The notes under the pieces are model-generated. The model was given only the letters and a program-made list of their open reading frames with translations. It searched no databases and was not told where the DNA came from. From Bifidobacterium longum subsp. infantis ATCC 15697 = JCM 1222 = DSM 20088 (GTDB lineage: Bacteria; Actinomycetota; Actinomycetes; Actinomycetales; Bifidobacteriaceae): a stretch of DNA of 64,000 bases. The stretch spans positions 372,001-436,000 of the forward strand of contig NC_017219.1 of assembly GCF_000269965.1 (NCBI RefSeq), given 5' to 3'. Positions 36,049 to 45,593 of the stretch are shown here, in pieces; the first letter of the stretch is position 1; each line of letters starts with the position of its first letter. A program made the position numbers and the translations under genes.

Positions 36049-37029
36049 ATGCCTGAATACAGCGAAGAAATCCTCGATTCCAACAGCATCAGCTCTACCG
36101 ATAAAGCCGGTCGCCCTATTCCGGTGACCATCCCCATCGCACTGGCCCCCGGCATCAAGGTGGTGTACACCACGCGACTGGGCGGCCTGAGCGCCGGCGA
36201 TTACGGCAACCTGAACCTCGGCGGCAAGTCCGGCGACGAACCTGAGGCCGTACTGTCGAACCGCATCGCACTCGCCGAAGCGGTGCAAGCCCGCCTATCG
36301 CTGGTCTCCCAAGTACATTCCGGCGTGGCTGTGGACGTGGACGACTCGTTCGTCATCAACACCCCCTTCGGCTTCGACGTGTCCGGCACACATGGTGAGA
36401 CTGACACTCCGCACGTCATCGAGGCGGACGGCCAGGTCACCGCACAATCCGGCATAGCCCTAGGCATGTTCGCGGCCGACTGCCTGCCGGTGCTGCTGGG
36501 CGACCCGGTCACCGGTATCATTGGTGCGGCCCACTGCGGCCGTCGTGGTTTGGAGCGTGGTGTGATCGGCACCACGGTAGACCTGATGAAGAGCAAGGGT
36601 GCCGATCCGGCGAACATCGTGGCCACACTCGGCCCGCGCATCTGCGGCGACTGCTATGAAGTGGGCGACGAGATCGCCGACCAGTTCATCAAGCGCTTCC
36701 CGCTGACCAAGACGAAGACCCGTTTCGGTGGTGCCGGCATTGACATCGCCGAGGCGGCAATGATCGACCTCGCTTTCGCCGGCGTACATCAGGTGGTCGA
36801 TTCTATGCCGCGCGTGCACGCCGCCACCCAGTACCTTGAGGAAGACCCGGAACTCGCCGAACTGTGCCGCACGGACGGCGAAGGCCCGGCCGAGCTCGCG
36901 GAGCGCATCGACAACATCAGCCACAGCATGTGCACGCTCGAAAACCCACTGTGGTACTCGCACCGCCGCGCCGCGCTCGCCAACAAAACACACGAAGGCC
37001 GCCTCCTCGCCCTCATCGTGCGTGACTGA
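36049..37029 (+). CDS. PgeF/YfiH-like multicopper polyphenol oxidase family protein
   Basis: Cytoplasmic protein of 326 aa in the YfiH/LACC1 family, known as purine nucleoside phosphorylase/adenosine deaminase and linked to peptidoglycan-precursor editing. Metal ligands are visible in SQVHSGV, the ADCLPVLL motif and AAHCGRRG. The C-terminal half has GPRICGDCYEVGDE. Many homologues lie near cell-division genes, which fits the DivIVA-like gene 1.8 kb downstream. GAAAGAA precedes the start. Confidence 0.82.
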   Translation: MPEYSEEILDSNSISSTDKAGRPIPVTIPIALAPGIKVVYTTRLGGLSAGDYGNLNLGGKSGDEPEAVLSNRIALAEAVQARLSLVSQVHSGVAVDVDDSFVINTPFGFDVSGTHGETDTPHVIEADGQVTAQSGIALGMFAADCLPVLLGDPVTGIIGAAHCGRRGLERGVIGTTVDLMKSKGADPANIVATLGPRICGDCYEVGDEIADQFIKRFPLTKTKTRFGGAGIDIAEAAMIDLAFAGVHQVVDSMPRVHAATQYLEEDPELAELCRTDGEGPAELAERIDNISHSMCTLENPLWYSHRRAALANKTHEGRLLALIVRD

Positions 37030-37108
37030 ACGGAGAATGCGAGCACATTCCGTGGAGAAGATGTGATGCAGTTCACGGACGGCCAGCCCTCACCCTACGG
37101 TGGTGCCT

Positions 37109-37984
37109 ATGACTGAGAGAGATTTCGATACCCCCGTCGAGACGCCTACCGTCCAGCCGGCCCCCGCTCAGGGCACCAAACCGGCACAAACCGTGCCGGT
37201 GGTAGCCGTAGTGCTGGCCGCCGGCTTCGGTACGCGCTTCGACCCCGATAATCCCAAGCAGCTTGTCTCCGTGGGCGGCAAGCCCATCGTGTGCTGGAGC
37301 ATTGATGCCTTTGAACATTGCGATCGCGTCAGCGACATCGTGGTGGTGGTCAATCCCAAGGTGCGCGGTGAAGTGGAAACGTTGGTTGGCGAGATGGGCT
37401 ACACCAAGGTCCGCGTCATCATTGACGGCGGTGACGAACGTGTGGACAGTACCGCCACCGCGCTCGACATGCTGGCTACGGCTGGCATTCCGGACGATGC
37501 CAAGATTCTGATCCATGACGCCGTCCGTCCGTTCGTGGAACAGTCCGCCATCGACGGTTCGATTGATGCGCTCGACCAGTTCACGGCCGCGACCGTGGCC
37601 TACGCCTCAACCGACACCGTGCTGTTGACCGAGGATCTGGGCGATTTGAAAGTGGTCAAGTCGGTGCCGGACCGCCCGAACACCTTCCGCGCGCAGACCC
37701 CGCAATCCTTCCGCTTCGCGACGATTCGTCACGCTTACGATTTGGCTGCCGCCGACCCGGACTTCCATCCCACCGACGACACGCGCGTAGTGGTCGATTA
37801 TCTGCCTGATGAACCCGTCGCCATTGTCTCCGGTGCGGAAACCAACCTGAAGATCACCACGTTGGAAGATATTCCCACAGCTGAGCGTATCGCCGAGGAG
37901 ATTCTCGGTCGTGATCCCAAGGAAGAGGCCCGCGCCCGCATGCATGCCCTGCTGGCCCAAGCAGCCGGCCAGATGCATCGCTAG
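37109..37984 (+). CDS. ispD: 2-C-methyl-D-erythritol 4-phosphate cytidylyltransferase
   Basis: MEP-pathway enzyme for isoprenoid precursors, 291 aa. After a Pro/Thr-rich leader of about 30 residues the CTP-binding motif reads VVLAAGFGTRFDPDNPKQ, then HDAVRPFVEQ, TPQSFRF and TDDTRVVV. GTG 37100 is an alternative start. It ends 9 bp before the pyroglutamyl-peptidase-like gene, so the two are probably co-transcribed. Confidence 0.92.
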   Translation: MTERDFDTPVETPTVQPAPAQGTKPAQTVPVVAVVLAAGFGTRFDPDNPKQLVSVGGKPIVCWSIDAFEHCDRVSDIVVVVNPKVRGEVETLVGEMGYTKVRVIIDGGDERVDSTATALDMLATAGIPDDAKILIHDAVRPFVEQSAIDGSIDALDQFTAATVAYASTDTVLLTEDLGDLKVVKSVPDRPNTFRAQTPQSFRFATIRHAYDLAAADPDFHPTDDTRVVVDYLPDEPVAIVSGAETNLKITTLEDIPTAERIAEEILGRDPKEEARARMHALLAQAAGQMHR

Positions 37985-37993
37985 ACTGGCATT

Positions 37994-38671
37994 ATGCGTG
38001 AACTCAATGTTGTGATCTCCGGCTTCGACCACTATGACGGCGTGGAGGTCAATCCCGCCGTCGAAGTGCCCAAGGCCATCGCCGAGCAGGGACTGGGCGT
38101 CTCCTCTGCTCCGGACGATCCGTTGGAGCAGGTCGCCGTCACCGTTCATGCCGTCAGCATCCCGGTGAGCTTCGCCAAAGCCTGGCCCACGCTGAAAGAG
38201 ACCATTGAGGCCACCAAGCCCAATATCGTCATCGCCACCGGGCTCAAGCACGCAGCCCGAGGCGTGATGCTTGAACGATGCGCCACCAACCTGATGGACG
38301 CGATCAGGCCGGACGCGGACAACGTGACCCCACGCCGCGAACCCATCGACCCCAATGGCCCGGCCGCCTATTGGACCCGCCTGCCGTTGCGCTCGATCCT
38401 GAATGATTTCACGGATGATTCTATTCCGGCCACCCTGAGTTCGGACGCAGGTACGTTCGTATGTAATTCGCTGTTCTACAACTTGCTCAACTGGACCGCC
38501 ACCCAGGAGCGGGTGCTGGGCGGATTCGTCAGCTTCCCTCCGGTCGTTCCGGCGCATTCCAGCCAGCATGGTCTACCACTCGACCAGCAGATCGCCGCTG
38601 GCCGTGATGTGGTGCGCGAAGCCGTACGCTACTATCTCAAGCCCTCCAGCTCCGACATCCTCATCGCCTAG
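37994..38671 (+). CDS. pcp: Pyroglutamyl-peptidase I-like protein (C15), catalytic His not conserved
   Basis: 225 aa, C15 cysteine peptidase fold: VVISGFDHYDGVEVNPA at the start, the Glu region MLERCATN, and the nucleophile motif GTFVCNSLFY (Cys 157). The expected GFIHVP motif that supplies the catalytic His reads GFVSFP, with Ser at about residue 180, so classical removal of N-terminal pyroglutamate may be impaired. Nearby AHSSQH could offer another His. It directly follows ispD. Confidence 0.75.
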   Translation: MRELNVVISGFDHYDGVEVNPAVEVPKAIAEQGLGVSSAPDDPLEQVAVTVHAVSIPVSFAKAWPTLKETIEATKPNIVIATGLKHAARGVMLERCATNLMDAIRPDADNVTPRREPIDPNGPAAYWTRLPLRSILNDFTDDSIPATLSSDAGTFVCNSLFYNLLNWTATQERVLGGFVSFPPVVPAHSSQHGLPLDQQIAAGRDVVREAVRYYLKPSSSDILIA

Positions 38672-38818
38672 CACGCTGTGCGCCACGCCGGAATAGAACA
38701 TGGTTCGCACGCATTGTAACGATTGCGCGTCGCTCAACGCTCAGCGCTAGTGCGATGCGCTACAGTGCTTCAAGGATGTGCCAAGAGCTTTATGCGTGTG
38801 CGAAAGGAATAAACAGCG

Positions 38819-40378
38819 ATGGTGGATCGTTTCCCGGTGGTGCTGCGAGGATATGACAAGGAGAAGGTCGATGCTGCCTTCGACGCTACTCAGGAGAGTG
38901 TGAAGCGTGCGCAGCAGACGTTGGCCAGCATGCGTGAGCAGATTGCGGCGGATGACGACCGTATTCTGCAACTGCAGGCCCAACTTCAGGAAGAGAAGAA
39001 CAAGAAGCCGGAAGGCAACAGCTTCGCTTCCTTGGGAGCGAACGCCCAGCAGATGCTTGCCTCCGCCGAACAGACGAGTACCGAACTGCTGGAACGCGCC
39101 AAGCAGGACGCGTCCTCCATCCGTACCACGGCTCAGGCGCAGGCCGAAACACTGATCAACAATGCCAAGCTGGATGCCCAGCATATTGTTGACGACGCCA
39201 ATGCCAAGGCCGCCTCGATTCTGACGAACGCCAACAATCAGGCCGAATCAGTGACCACCTCCGCCAACGAGGACGCCGCACAACTGCGCTCCGAAACCGC
39301 CAAGACCATCACCGAACAGCGTCAGACCGTCGAGCTTGAGCTCAGCAACGCGCGCGAAGAGCACACCAAGAAGATGGCTTCCGAACGCTCCACCCAAGAG
39401 CGCGAAATCGCCGATATGAAGGCGGAAGCTACCCAGCAGGTTGCCGCAATGCGCAAAAGCGCCAATGAGGAGATCACCAAGCTTAAGTCCGATTCCAACG
39501 ATCAGATTGAGGCGGCGCTCGCCGAGGCCAACAAGAAGCTCGCCGACGTGCGCGAGCAAGTGTCCAAGATGATGACCGAAGCCCAGCGCAAGGCCAGCGA
39601 AATCATTGATGCGGCCAAGACCAAGGGTCAGGAAATCACTGATGAGGCCGAGGTCAAGCGCACCAGCACGATGAGCCAGGTCAACGCCGAAGTCGAGCAG
39701 ATCCGTCACGACATCGCCGCTCAGCAGGATGAGGCCACGAAGAAGGTCAACGAACTGCTGCAGCACCTCGAAGAGCGTCGTGTGGCGGCCAAGCGGGAAG
39801 CCGATGAGTTGGTCGGCCAGGCCAAGAACACTCGCGACCAAGCCGATTCATATGCCGCGTCCAAGCGCGAGGAGGCGGACATCCAGGCCGCCGCAATCGT
39901 GCATAAGGCGGGCGAGGAAGCCGATGCGCAGATCGAGGAGCGTCGTGCCGCCGCCCAAAGCGAGCTTGACGGTCTGTCCAAGCGCATCGCCGATCTGCAG
40001 GAACGCGAGTCCGTCATCACCCAGCGTGTTTCGGAACTGCGTTCTATGTTCTCGCAGGCGTTCTCCGGATTCGCTTTCGGTGGTAATGCGGCGGCCTCTG
40101 GTCAGAGTCAGGAAGCCGCTGCCGTGGCGTCATTGCCGGTGGTCGCGCCCGTCCCGGAAGTCAAGCCTGTGCACAACGAGGCCGATGATCAGCCGGGTGA
40201 GTTGAGCGGAAACGAGTCGGCTGCCGACGATCACAATGAGACAGATGCGGCACCGGCTGATTCGGCTGCGCAGAATGAGCAGTCCGAATCGTCTGAGCCG
40301 TCCGAGCACCAGACACAGGGCGAACCGGAGGCCCCGACTCAGGAGAATACAGCCGTATCTGAGCAGAACGGCGAATGA
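38819..40378 (+). CDS. DivIVA-like long coiled-coil protein
   Basis: 519 aa. The N-terminus FPVVLRGYDKEKVDAAF resembles the DivIVA/SepIVA membrane-association motif (F..xxRGYDxxxVD). Residues 20-410 are almost continuous coiled coil rich in Ala, Glu, Gln and Lys. The tail of about 100 residues is acidic and disordered, rich in Ser, Glu, Asp and Gln. Such proteins mark poles or septa and direct wall growth in Actinobacteria. It has its own upstream gap (38672-38818), and a terminator follows. Confidence 0.8.
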   Translation: MVDRFPVVLRGYDKEKVDAAFDATQESVKRAQQTLASMREQIAADDDRILQLQAQLQEEKNKKPEGNSFASLGANAQQMLASAEQTSTELLERAKQDASSIRTTAQAQAETLINNAKLDAQHIVDDANAKAASILTNANNQAESVTTSANEDAAQLRSETAKTITEQRQTVELELSNAREEHTKKMASERSTQEREIADMKAEATQQVAAMRKSANEEITKLKSDSNDQIEAALAEANKKLADVREQVSKMMTEAQRKASEIIDAAKTKGQEITDEAEVKRTSTMSQVNAEVEQIRHDIAAQQDEATKKVNELLQHLEERRVAAKREADELVGQAKNTRDQADSYAASKREEADIQAAAIVHKAGEEADAQIEERRAAAQSELDGLSKRIADLQERESVITQRVSELRSMFSQAFSGFAFGGNAAASGQSQEAAAVASLPVVAPVPEVKPVHNEADDQPGELSGNESAADDHNETDAAPADSAAQNEQSESSEPSEHQTQGEPEAPTQENTAVSEQNGE

Positions 40379-40411
40379 CAGGCCTTCGATTAGACTACTA
40401 GCGGTAAGAAT

Positions 40412-40444
40412 TACGGCACCTGCGCTTTCGAGCCAGGTGCCGTA
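40412..40444 (+). terminator. Terminator after the DivIVA-like gene
   Basis: Perfect 11-bp stem TACGGCACCTG / CAGGTGCCGTA with an 11-nt loop, followed by TTCGTTTGG. Confidence 0.75.
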
Positions 40445-40492
40445 TTCGTTTGGATCTGCGCCGCAAGCGCACCATCACAGAAGGAGTATGAC

Positions 40493-41836
40493 ATGAGTGA
40501 ATTGACGCCTCTGACCGGCGAAGCATTGAATACCCTGCGCGGCGATTTCGCACAGAGTGGCACCAACCGTCTGGCCATGAACGCGGTGACCGCCGCCGGC
40601 ATCGACAAGGTGGCTCGCAATTATGACCGCGCTCGTCTGATGCAGCGCCGTTTCTCCACCATCGTTGACAATGGCGAAGCCACCCATCAGGATCGCTCCG
40701 GCCGCTGCTGGCTGTTCAGCTCCCTGAACGTGGCCCGTTTCGTGGCCAAGAAGAACATGAACTTGAAGGAGTTCGAGTTCTCCCAGAACTACGCGATGTA
40801 CTACGACAAGCTGGAGCGCGTCAACTACTTCCTTAAGGATGTGGCCGCTCTGGTGGCTGCCGGGGAGCCGTCCGACTCCCGCCTGATGCAGCACCTGCTC
40901 GCCGACGTGATGGGCGATGGCGGCCAGTGGACCATGGCCATGAACGTGTACAAGAAGTACGGCGCTGTGCCCAAGGACCTGTTCCCGGAGACCGAATCCT
41001 CCAAGAACACCGGTGAGATGAACACCCAGCTGCGCCACATGCTGCACACCGCCGTGGCGCACATGTACGCCGCTGACGGCGATGCCTCCAAGGTCGAGGC
41101 GATTATTGCCGACGCCACTGCTGCCGGCCACCGTATTCTGACCATCCACCTGGGCGAGCCGCCGGTCTCCTTCGACTGGGAATGGACCGACAAGGATGGC
41201 GAATTCCACCGCGACGGCGAGATCACGCCGGTCGAATTCTGGAAGAAGTACGTGGGACCGGCCGGTCTCGAGGACTACGTGTGCCTGGTGGATGATCCGC
41301 GCACCGAGCACGCCAAGGGCAAGAAGATCGGCATCGAGCACCTCGGCAATGTGGCTGGCGGCGACGCCACCGAGTACCTCAACGTGCCAAACCAGTTCAT
41401 GAAGGACTGTGTCAAGCAGATTCTCGTTGAGCAGGGCATCCCGGTATGGTTCGGTGCCGACTGCCACCCGTTCATGGACCGTGAGAACGGCGCTTGGGCC
41501 ACCGACCTGTTCGAGTACGGCCGCGTGTACGACGTGGACTTCGATTTGGACAAGGAAGCCCGCGTGCGCTTCGGTGACTCCGCCATGAACCACGCCATGG
41601 CCTTCGCCGGCGTGGACGTCGCCGATGACGGCTCCACGCGGCGCTGGCGTGTGGAGAACTCCTGGGGTGCCAAGATCGCCGACAAGGGCTACTTCACCAT
41701 GTCCGACGACTGGTTCACCGAATACGTCTACGAGGTCGCCGTCCCCAAGGCCATGCTTCCCGAAGAGTACCGCAAGGCCTTGGAATCCCCGGCCACCATG
41801 CTCCCCGCATGGGATCCGATGGGCGCGCTCGCATAA
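40493..41836 (+). CDS. pepC: Aminopeptidase C (bleomycin hydrolase family)
   Basis: Cytoplasmic C1 cysteine aminopeptidase, 447 aa, that trims peptides from their N-terminus. The triad is clear: Cys in QDRSGRCWLFSSLN (about residue 72), His in NHAMAFAGVD, Asn in VENSWG. The C-terminal end, ...MGALA, resembles the self-capping tail that enforces aminopeptidase action. AGAAGGAG precedes the ATG. Confidence 0.95.
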   Translation: MSELTPLTGEALNTLRGDFAQSGTNRLAMNAVTAAGIDKVARNYDRARLMQRRFSTIVDNGEATHQDRSGRCWLFSSLNVARFVAKKNMNLKEFEFSQNYAMYYDKLERVNYFLKDVAALVAAGEPSDSRLMQHLLADVMGDGGQWTMAMNVYKKYGAVPKDLFPETESSKNTGEMNTQLRHMLHTAVAHMYAADGDASKVEAIIADATAAGHRILTIHLGEPPVSFDWEWTDKDGEFHRDGEITPVEFWKKYVGPAGLEDYVCLVDDPRTEHAKGKKIGIEHLGNVAGGDATEYLNVPNQFMKDCVKQILVEQGIPVWFGADCHPFMDRENGAWATDLFEYGRVYDVDFDLDKEARVRFGDSAMNHAMAFAGVDVADDGSTRRWRVENSWGAKIADKGYFTMSDDWFTEYVYEVAVPKAMLPEEYRKALESPATMLPAWDPMGALA

Positions 41837-41846
41837 GAGGGCGTAT

Positions 41847-41879
41847 GGGCTTGACGGGTGGGCGCCGCCCGTCAAGCCC
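41847..41879 (+). terminator. Terminator after pepC
   Basis: Perfect 12-bp stem GGGCTTGACGGG / CCCGTCAAGCCC. No T-run, but strong and directly after the stop. Confidence 0.7.
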
Positions 41880-42007
41880 GGCGCCGCCGCAGACGGTCCA
41901 TAATCGCCGGCCCCGCCAGCGGTGCCGGCGGCGAACTGCTATAGTGGGGCCTTCGCATCCACGGCGGCATGCCCGCGGTGCGCGGATTACGGGAAAGGAG
42001 TCGAGCA

Positions 42008-43141
42008 TTGGCAGCGTTACGTGGCCCGGATAGTTCCGAGGATGAACGTCGGTTGGGGGAGCAGGCCGTCTTTCCCGAGACCGTCGATGTCAACATTCGT
42101 CAGCTTGACCCCATTCCCGCGCCGCGTGCCTTCCTCAGGGAGCAGCCGCTCACCGATGAGATGAGCGAGCTCGTGCTCCACTCGCGGCAGGAAATCCGCG
42201 ATGTGCTCAACGGCCGCGACGACCGACTGCTCGTCATCGTGGGCCCCTGCTCAATCCACGACCCGAAGGCCGCGCACGAGTACGCAGAAAAGCTGGCTGC
42301 CGTCAAGCGCGAGCTGGAAGACCGACTCGTGATCGTGATGCGCGTGTACTTCGAGAAGCCACGCACCACCATCGGCTGGAAAGGCCTCATCAACGACCCC
42401 GATCTGGACGGTCGCTTCAATATTCGTAAGGGCATGTGGCTGGCCCGCAAGGTGCTCACCGACGTGCTGAGCCTCGGTCTGCCCGCCGCCACCGAATGGC
42501 TTGACCCCATCACCCCGCAGTACATCTGCGACGCGATCAGCTGGGGTGCCATCGGCGCGCGTAACACCGAATCCCAAGTCCACCGCGAACTGGCCAGTGG
42601 CCTGTCCATGCCGGTGGGCTTCAAGAACTCCACCGACGGCTCCATCAAGGCCGCCGCCGATTCCTGCTTCGCGGCCGGCTTCGAGCATCACTTCCTGTCC
42701 ATTAACTTGGACGGTCGCGTGATTTCCGCCGAAACCAAAGGTAACCCGGATTGCCATCTGGTTCTGCGCGGTTCCAGCCACGGCCCGAACTACGATGCCG
42801 AATCCGTGCGCCGGGCTTTGGGAGATCTCAAGGCCTCGCAGGCGACGGGGCCGAGCCGGCACGGGCTCGTCATCGACGCCGCCCACGGCAATTGCGGCAA
42901 GGACGAACGCCGCGAAGCCGAAGTCATCGAAGAGATAGCCGAGCGTCTGGCGCATGGCGAGCAGGGCATCACCGGCGTGATGATGGAGAGCTTCCTGGTG
43001 GGCGGCCATCAGAAGCCGGCCCCGCTCGACCAGCTGGTCTACGGCCAGTCCGTCACCGATGCCTGCGTGCCGTGGGATCGCACTAACGAGCTGCTACACA
43101 CCCTGGCCGACGCCGTCACCGCTCGCAGCTCGGCTAAATAG
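42008..43141 (+). CDS. 3-deoxy-7-phosphoheptulonate synthase (DAHP synthase, class I), copy 1
   Basis: First enzyme of the shikimate pathway (PEP plus erythrose 4-phosphate), 377 aa. Key stretches are VIVGPCSIHDPKAA, MRVYFEKPRTTIGWKG, GARNTESQVHRELASG, PVGFKN and DAAHGNCGKD. The start is a TTG at 42008: AAAGGAG lies 7 bp upstream and no ATG in frame has a ribosome site except far upstream at 41969. The enzyme is of the AroF/G/H type, in which aromatic amino acids inhibit feedback. A second copy follows 128 bp later. Confidence 0.9.
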   Translation: MAALRGPDSSEDERRLGEQAVFPETVDVNIRQLDPIPAPRAFLREQPLTDEMSELVLHSRQEIRDVLNGRDDRLLVIVGPCSIHDPKAAHEYAEKLAAVKRELEDRLVIVMRVYFEKPRTTIGWKGLINDPDLDGRFNIRKGMWLARKVLTDVLSLGLPAATEWLDPITPQYICDAISWGAIGARNTESQVHRELASGLSMPVGFKNSTDGSIKAAADSCFAAGFEHHFLSINLDGRVISAETKGNPDCHLVLRGSSHGPNYDAESVRRALGDLKASQATGPSRHGLVIDAAHGNCGKDERREAEVIEEIAERLAHGEQGITGVMMESFLVGGHQKPAPLDQLVYGQSVTDACVPWDRTNELLHTLADAVTARSSAK

Positions 43142-43156
43142 CTTTGTCTTTGTAGA

Positions 43157-43187
43157 AATGCTCACTGAGACCCGCTCAGTGAGCATT
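43157..43187 (+). terminator. Terminator between the two DAHP synthase genes
   Basis: Perfect 13-bp stem AATGCTCACTGAG / CTCAGTGAGCATT followed by CTTTG. The two copies are therefore probably transcribed separately. Confidence 0.8.
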
Positions 43188-43269
43188 CTTTGCCAATAAC
43201 GGTGGTCATGTCAGTTTGTTCCCGTGACACCTTATCCTTGGGAAAGATACTGACCCAAGGAGAGATGTT

Positions 43270-44502
43270 ATGCAGCAGCAGGAGGAAGCAGCGCATTCGC
43301 TGCGTCCGTTGCAAGTCGGTCCGCAGCCGTTGAACACCCCGGAAGAGCTTCGCGCCATTCGTCAGGCGATGGGGGAGGGGAAGAATCCGCTCGTCGTCAC
43401 CGATGTGCCTCGTTGGGAGGATCAGGTGGGTGTCAGTCGCATCATCAACCGCCGCGTATTGGAGTTGGAGCCGCTGCCCACACCCGCGCAAGTGCTCGCT
43501 GAGCTCCCGCTGACCGATCAGGCTCAGGAAATCGTCGCCTACTCGCGTGATGAGATTCGCGCGTGCCTGTACGGCCAAGATGACAGGTTGTTGGTCATCG
43601 TCGGCCCCTGTTCGGTTCATGACCCGAAGGCCGCGCTGGACTACGCGCATCGATTGGCCAAGCTGAAAGACGAGCTCGGCGAGCAGCTGCTCATCGTCAT
43701 GCGCGTGTACTTCGAGAAGCCGCGCACCACCATCGGCTGGAAGGGCCTGATCAACGACCCGGATATTGATGGCAGCCACAATATCCGCAAGGGCCTGTTG
43801 CTTGCCCGCAAAACCTTGCTTGGTGTGCTGAAGGAAGGATTGGCGGCCGCCACGGAATTCCTGGAGCCCACCAGTCCGCAGTTCATCTCGGATGCGGTGA
43901 GTTGGGGCGCCATTGGTGCGCGCAACACGGAAAGCCAGATTCACCGCCAATTGGCCAGCGGGCTTTCCATGCCGGTCGGCTTTAAGAACGCCACCGACGG
44001 TTCGGTGAAGGCGGCGGTCAACGGTTGCTTCGCCGCTGCCCAGCAGCACACGTTCTTCGGCATTGACCATCTGGGGCGTGCCTGCGCAGTCGAGACCCTT
44101 GGCAACCCGGACTGCCATGTGGTGTTGCGCGGCTCGATTCACGGCCCGAACTACGATGCCGAATCCGTGGCCAAAGCCATGGAAGACGTACGCGCCGAAA
44201 TGCCCGCTGAATCCGCCGCTTCGCATGGTCTGATTGTTGATTGCTCGCACGGTAACTCCGGCAAGGACGAACATCGTCAGGCCGAAGTCGTGCGCAATAT
44301 TGCCAGCAGAATTGCAGCTGGCGAGCGGGGCATCACCGGCATCATGATGGAAAGCTTTATTGAAGGAGGCAATCAGAAGGCCGCGCCGCTTGATCAGCTG
44401 GTCTATGGCAAGTCGATTACTGACAAGTGCATCAGCTGGGAAGAGACCGAGGCCTTGCTGCGCGAGCTTGCGGAAGCCGTGGCCACGCGGCGTTGGCACT
44501 GA
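43270..44502 (+). CDS. DAHP synthase (class I), copy 2
   Basis: Paralogue of the preceding gene, 410 aa, with the same motifs (VIVGPCSVHDPKAA, FEKPRTTIGWKG, GARNTESQIHRQLASG, DCSHGNSGKDE). It carries about 35 extra N-terminal residues, including EELRAIRQAMGEGKNP, so the two may differ in feedback control. AGGAGAG precedes ATG 43270. Two tandem DAHP synthases suggest isoenzymes inhibited by different aromatic amino acids, which is inference. Confidence 0.92.
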   Translation: MQQQEEAAHSLRPLQVGPQPLNTPEELRAIRQAMGEGKNPLVVTDVPRWEDQVGVSRIINRRVLELEPLPTPAQVLAELPLTDQAQEIVAYSRDEIRACLYGQDDRLLVIVGPCSVHDPKAALDYAHRLAKLKDELGEQLLIVMRVYFEKPRTTIGWKGLINDPDIDGSHNIRKGLLLARKTLLGVLKEGLAAATEFLEPTSPQFISDAVSWGAIGARNTESQIHRQLASGLSMPVGFKNATDGSVKAAVNGCFAAAQQHTFFGIDHLGRACAVETLGNPDCHVVLRGSIHGPNYDAESVAKAMEDVRAEMPAESAASHGLIVDCSHGNSGKDEHRQAEVVRNIASRIAAGERGITGIMMESFIEGGNQKAAPLDQLVYGKSITDKCISWEETEALLRELAEAVATRRWH

Positions 44503-44622
44503 GTTGCGTCATCGGCTCTCTCGCAGGAGCAATGCAACGAAACGTCTCTACCCCTCAGCCTGCCATTCGGCGGCCACCTCCCCTGACATGGGAGTCGAAA
44601 GCGTTGTGAAAGGAACTTACGT

Positions 44623-45336
44623 ATGGGTATGAAAACTGTAGCTATTATTGGCGCATTGGATGAGGAAGTGGCGCTGATCGCCAAATCGCTCACGCATGTG
44701 ACGCACACCGCCAAGGGCAGCCTTGACATCGTGTCCGGCACGGTCGACTCCTTTGGTTCTGACGTCATCAAGGTTGCCGCAACGGTAGGCGGCATGGGAC
44801 TGGTCAATGCGGCCGCCACCACGCAGCTGCTGATTGACGAGTTCGCCCCGGACGCCGTGATTTTCAGCGGCATCGCCGGCAACCTCAACACCCACCTGCA
44901 CATCAACGACGTGGTGCTCGGCGGCACCCTGCGCTACCTCGACACTGACATGCGGCTCGTAGGCCAGTGGAAGCCCGGCACTGCGGACGCTCCGGTGGAG
45001 GAATTCCACTCTGATGACCGTCTGCTGGAAGTTGCCGACGAGGCGCTTGCCAATGCGGGCATTACCCACATCACCGGCATCATCGCCTCCGGCAACTACT
45101 TCGTGGACACGCCCCAAAAGGCCGAGGAGGTCATCCGACTCACCGGGGCTGACGCCGTGGAGATGGAAGGAGCCGCCGTGGCACAGGTCGCCGCCCGCAA
45201 TGACGTGCCGGCACTGGTGATTCGTGCCCTTTCCGACAACGCCGACACTGATTACGAGGTATTCAAGGAGTTCGACATCTCCGAATACGCCGACACCGCC
45301 GCCCGTCTGGCCGTCGATATCGTCAAGCGCCTGTAA
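44623..45336 (+). CDS. mtnN: 5'-methylthioadenosine/S-adenosylhomocysteine nucleosidase
   Basis: Cytoplasmic nucleosidase of 237 aa that cleaves adenine from MTA and SAH, feeding methionine salvage and, with LuxS, AI-2 production. It begins KTVAIIGALDEEVAL; the active-site region is GADAVEMEGAAVAQVA, and the conserved RALSDNAD follows. GAAAGGA lies before the ATG; a second in-frame ATG two codons on is possible. Confidence 0.93.
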   Translation: MGMKTVAIIGALDEEVALIAKSLTHVTHTAKGSLDIVSGTVDSFGSDVIKVAATVGGMGLVNAAATTQLLIDEFAPDAVIFSGIAGNLNTHLHINDVVLGGTLRYLDTDMRLVGQWKPGTADAPVEEFHSDDRLLEVADEALANAGITHITGIIASGNYFVDTPQKAEEVIRLTGADAVEMEGAAVAQVAARNDVPALVIRALSDNADTDYEVFKEFDISEYADTAARLAVDIVKRL

Positions 45337-45593
45337 TCGGCGGGCTGGCCCATCTCACCATCCACGCTTTGGATATGATGACCACTATATGAGCGCTTTC
45401 AAACTATTGCTTATAACCTGAGTCATACTCGGTGTTCGGCACGGCGATGTGCGGGAGCTCATCGCTGGGGCCACAAGCCGTGCCAGTCCTTCTCCCGTAT
45501 CCCGGTCGCTGTGCTTGATTCGTCCGTCATCGCGAACACGTGATGCGCACGCCGCACCGGGGTTTATCCGCAAGAGGAGAAAGAAGAAGGACA

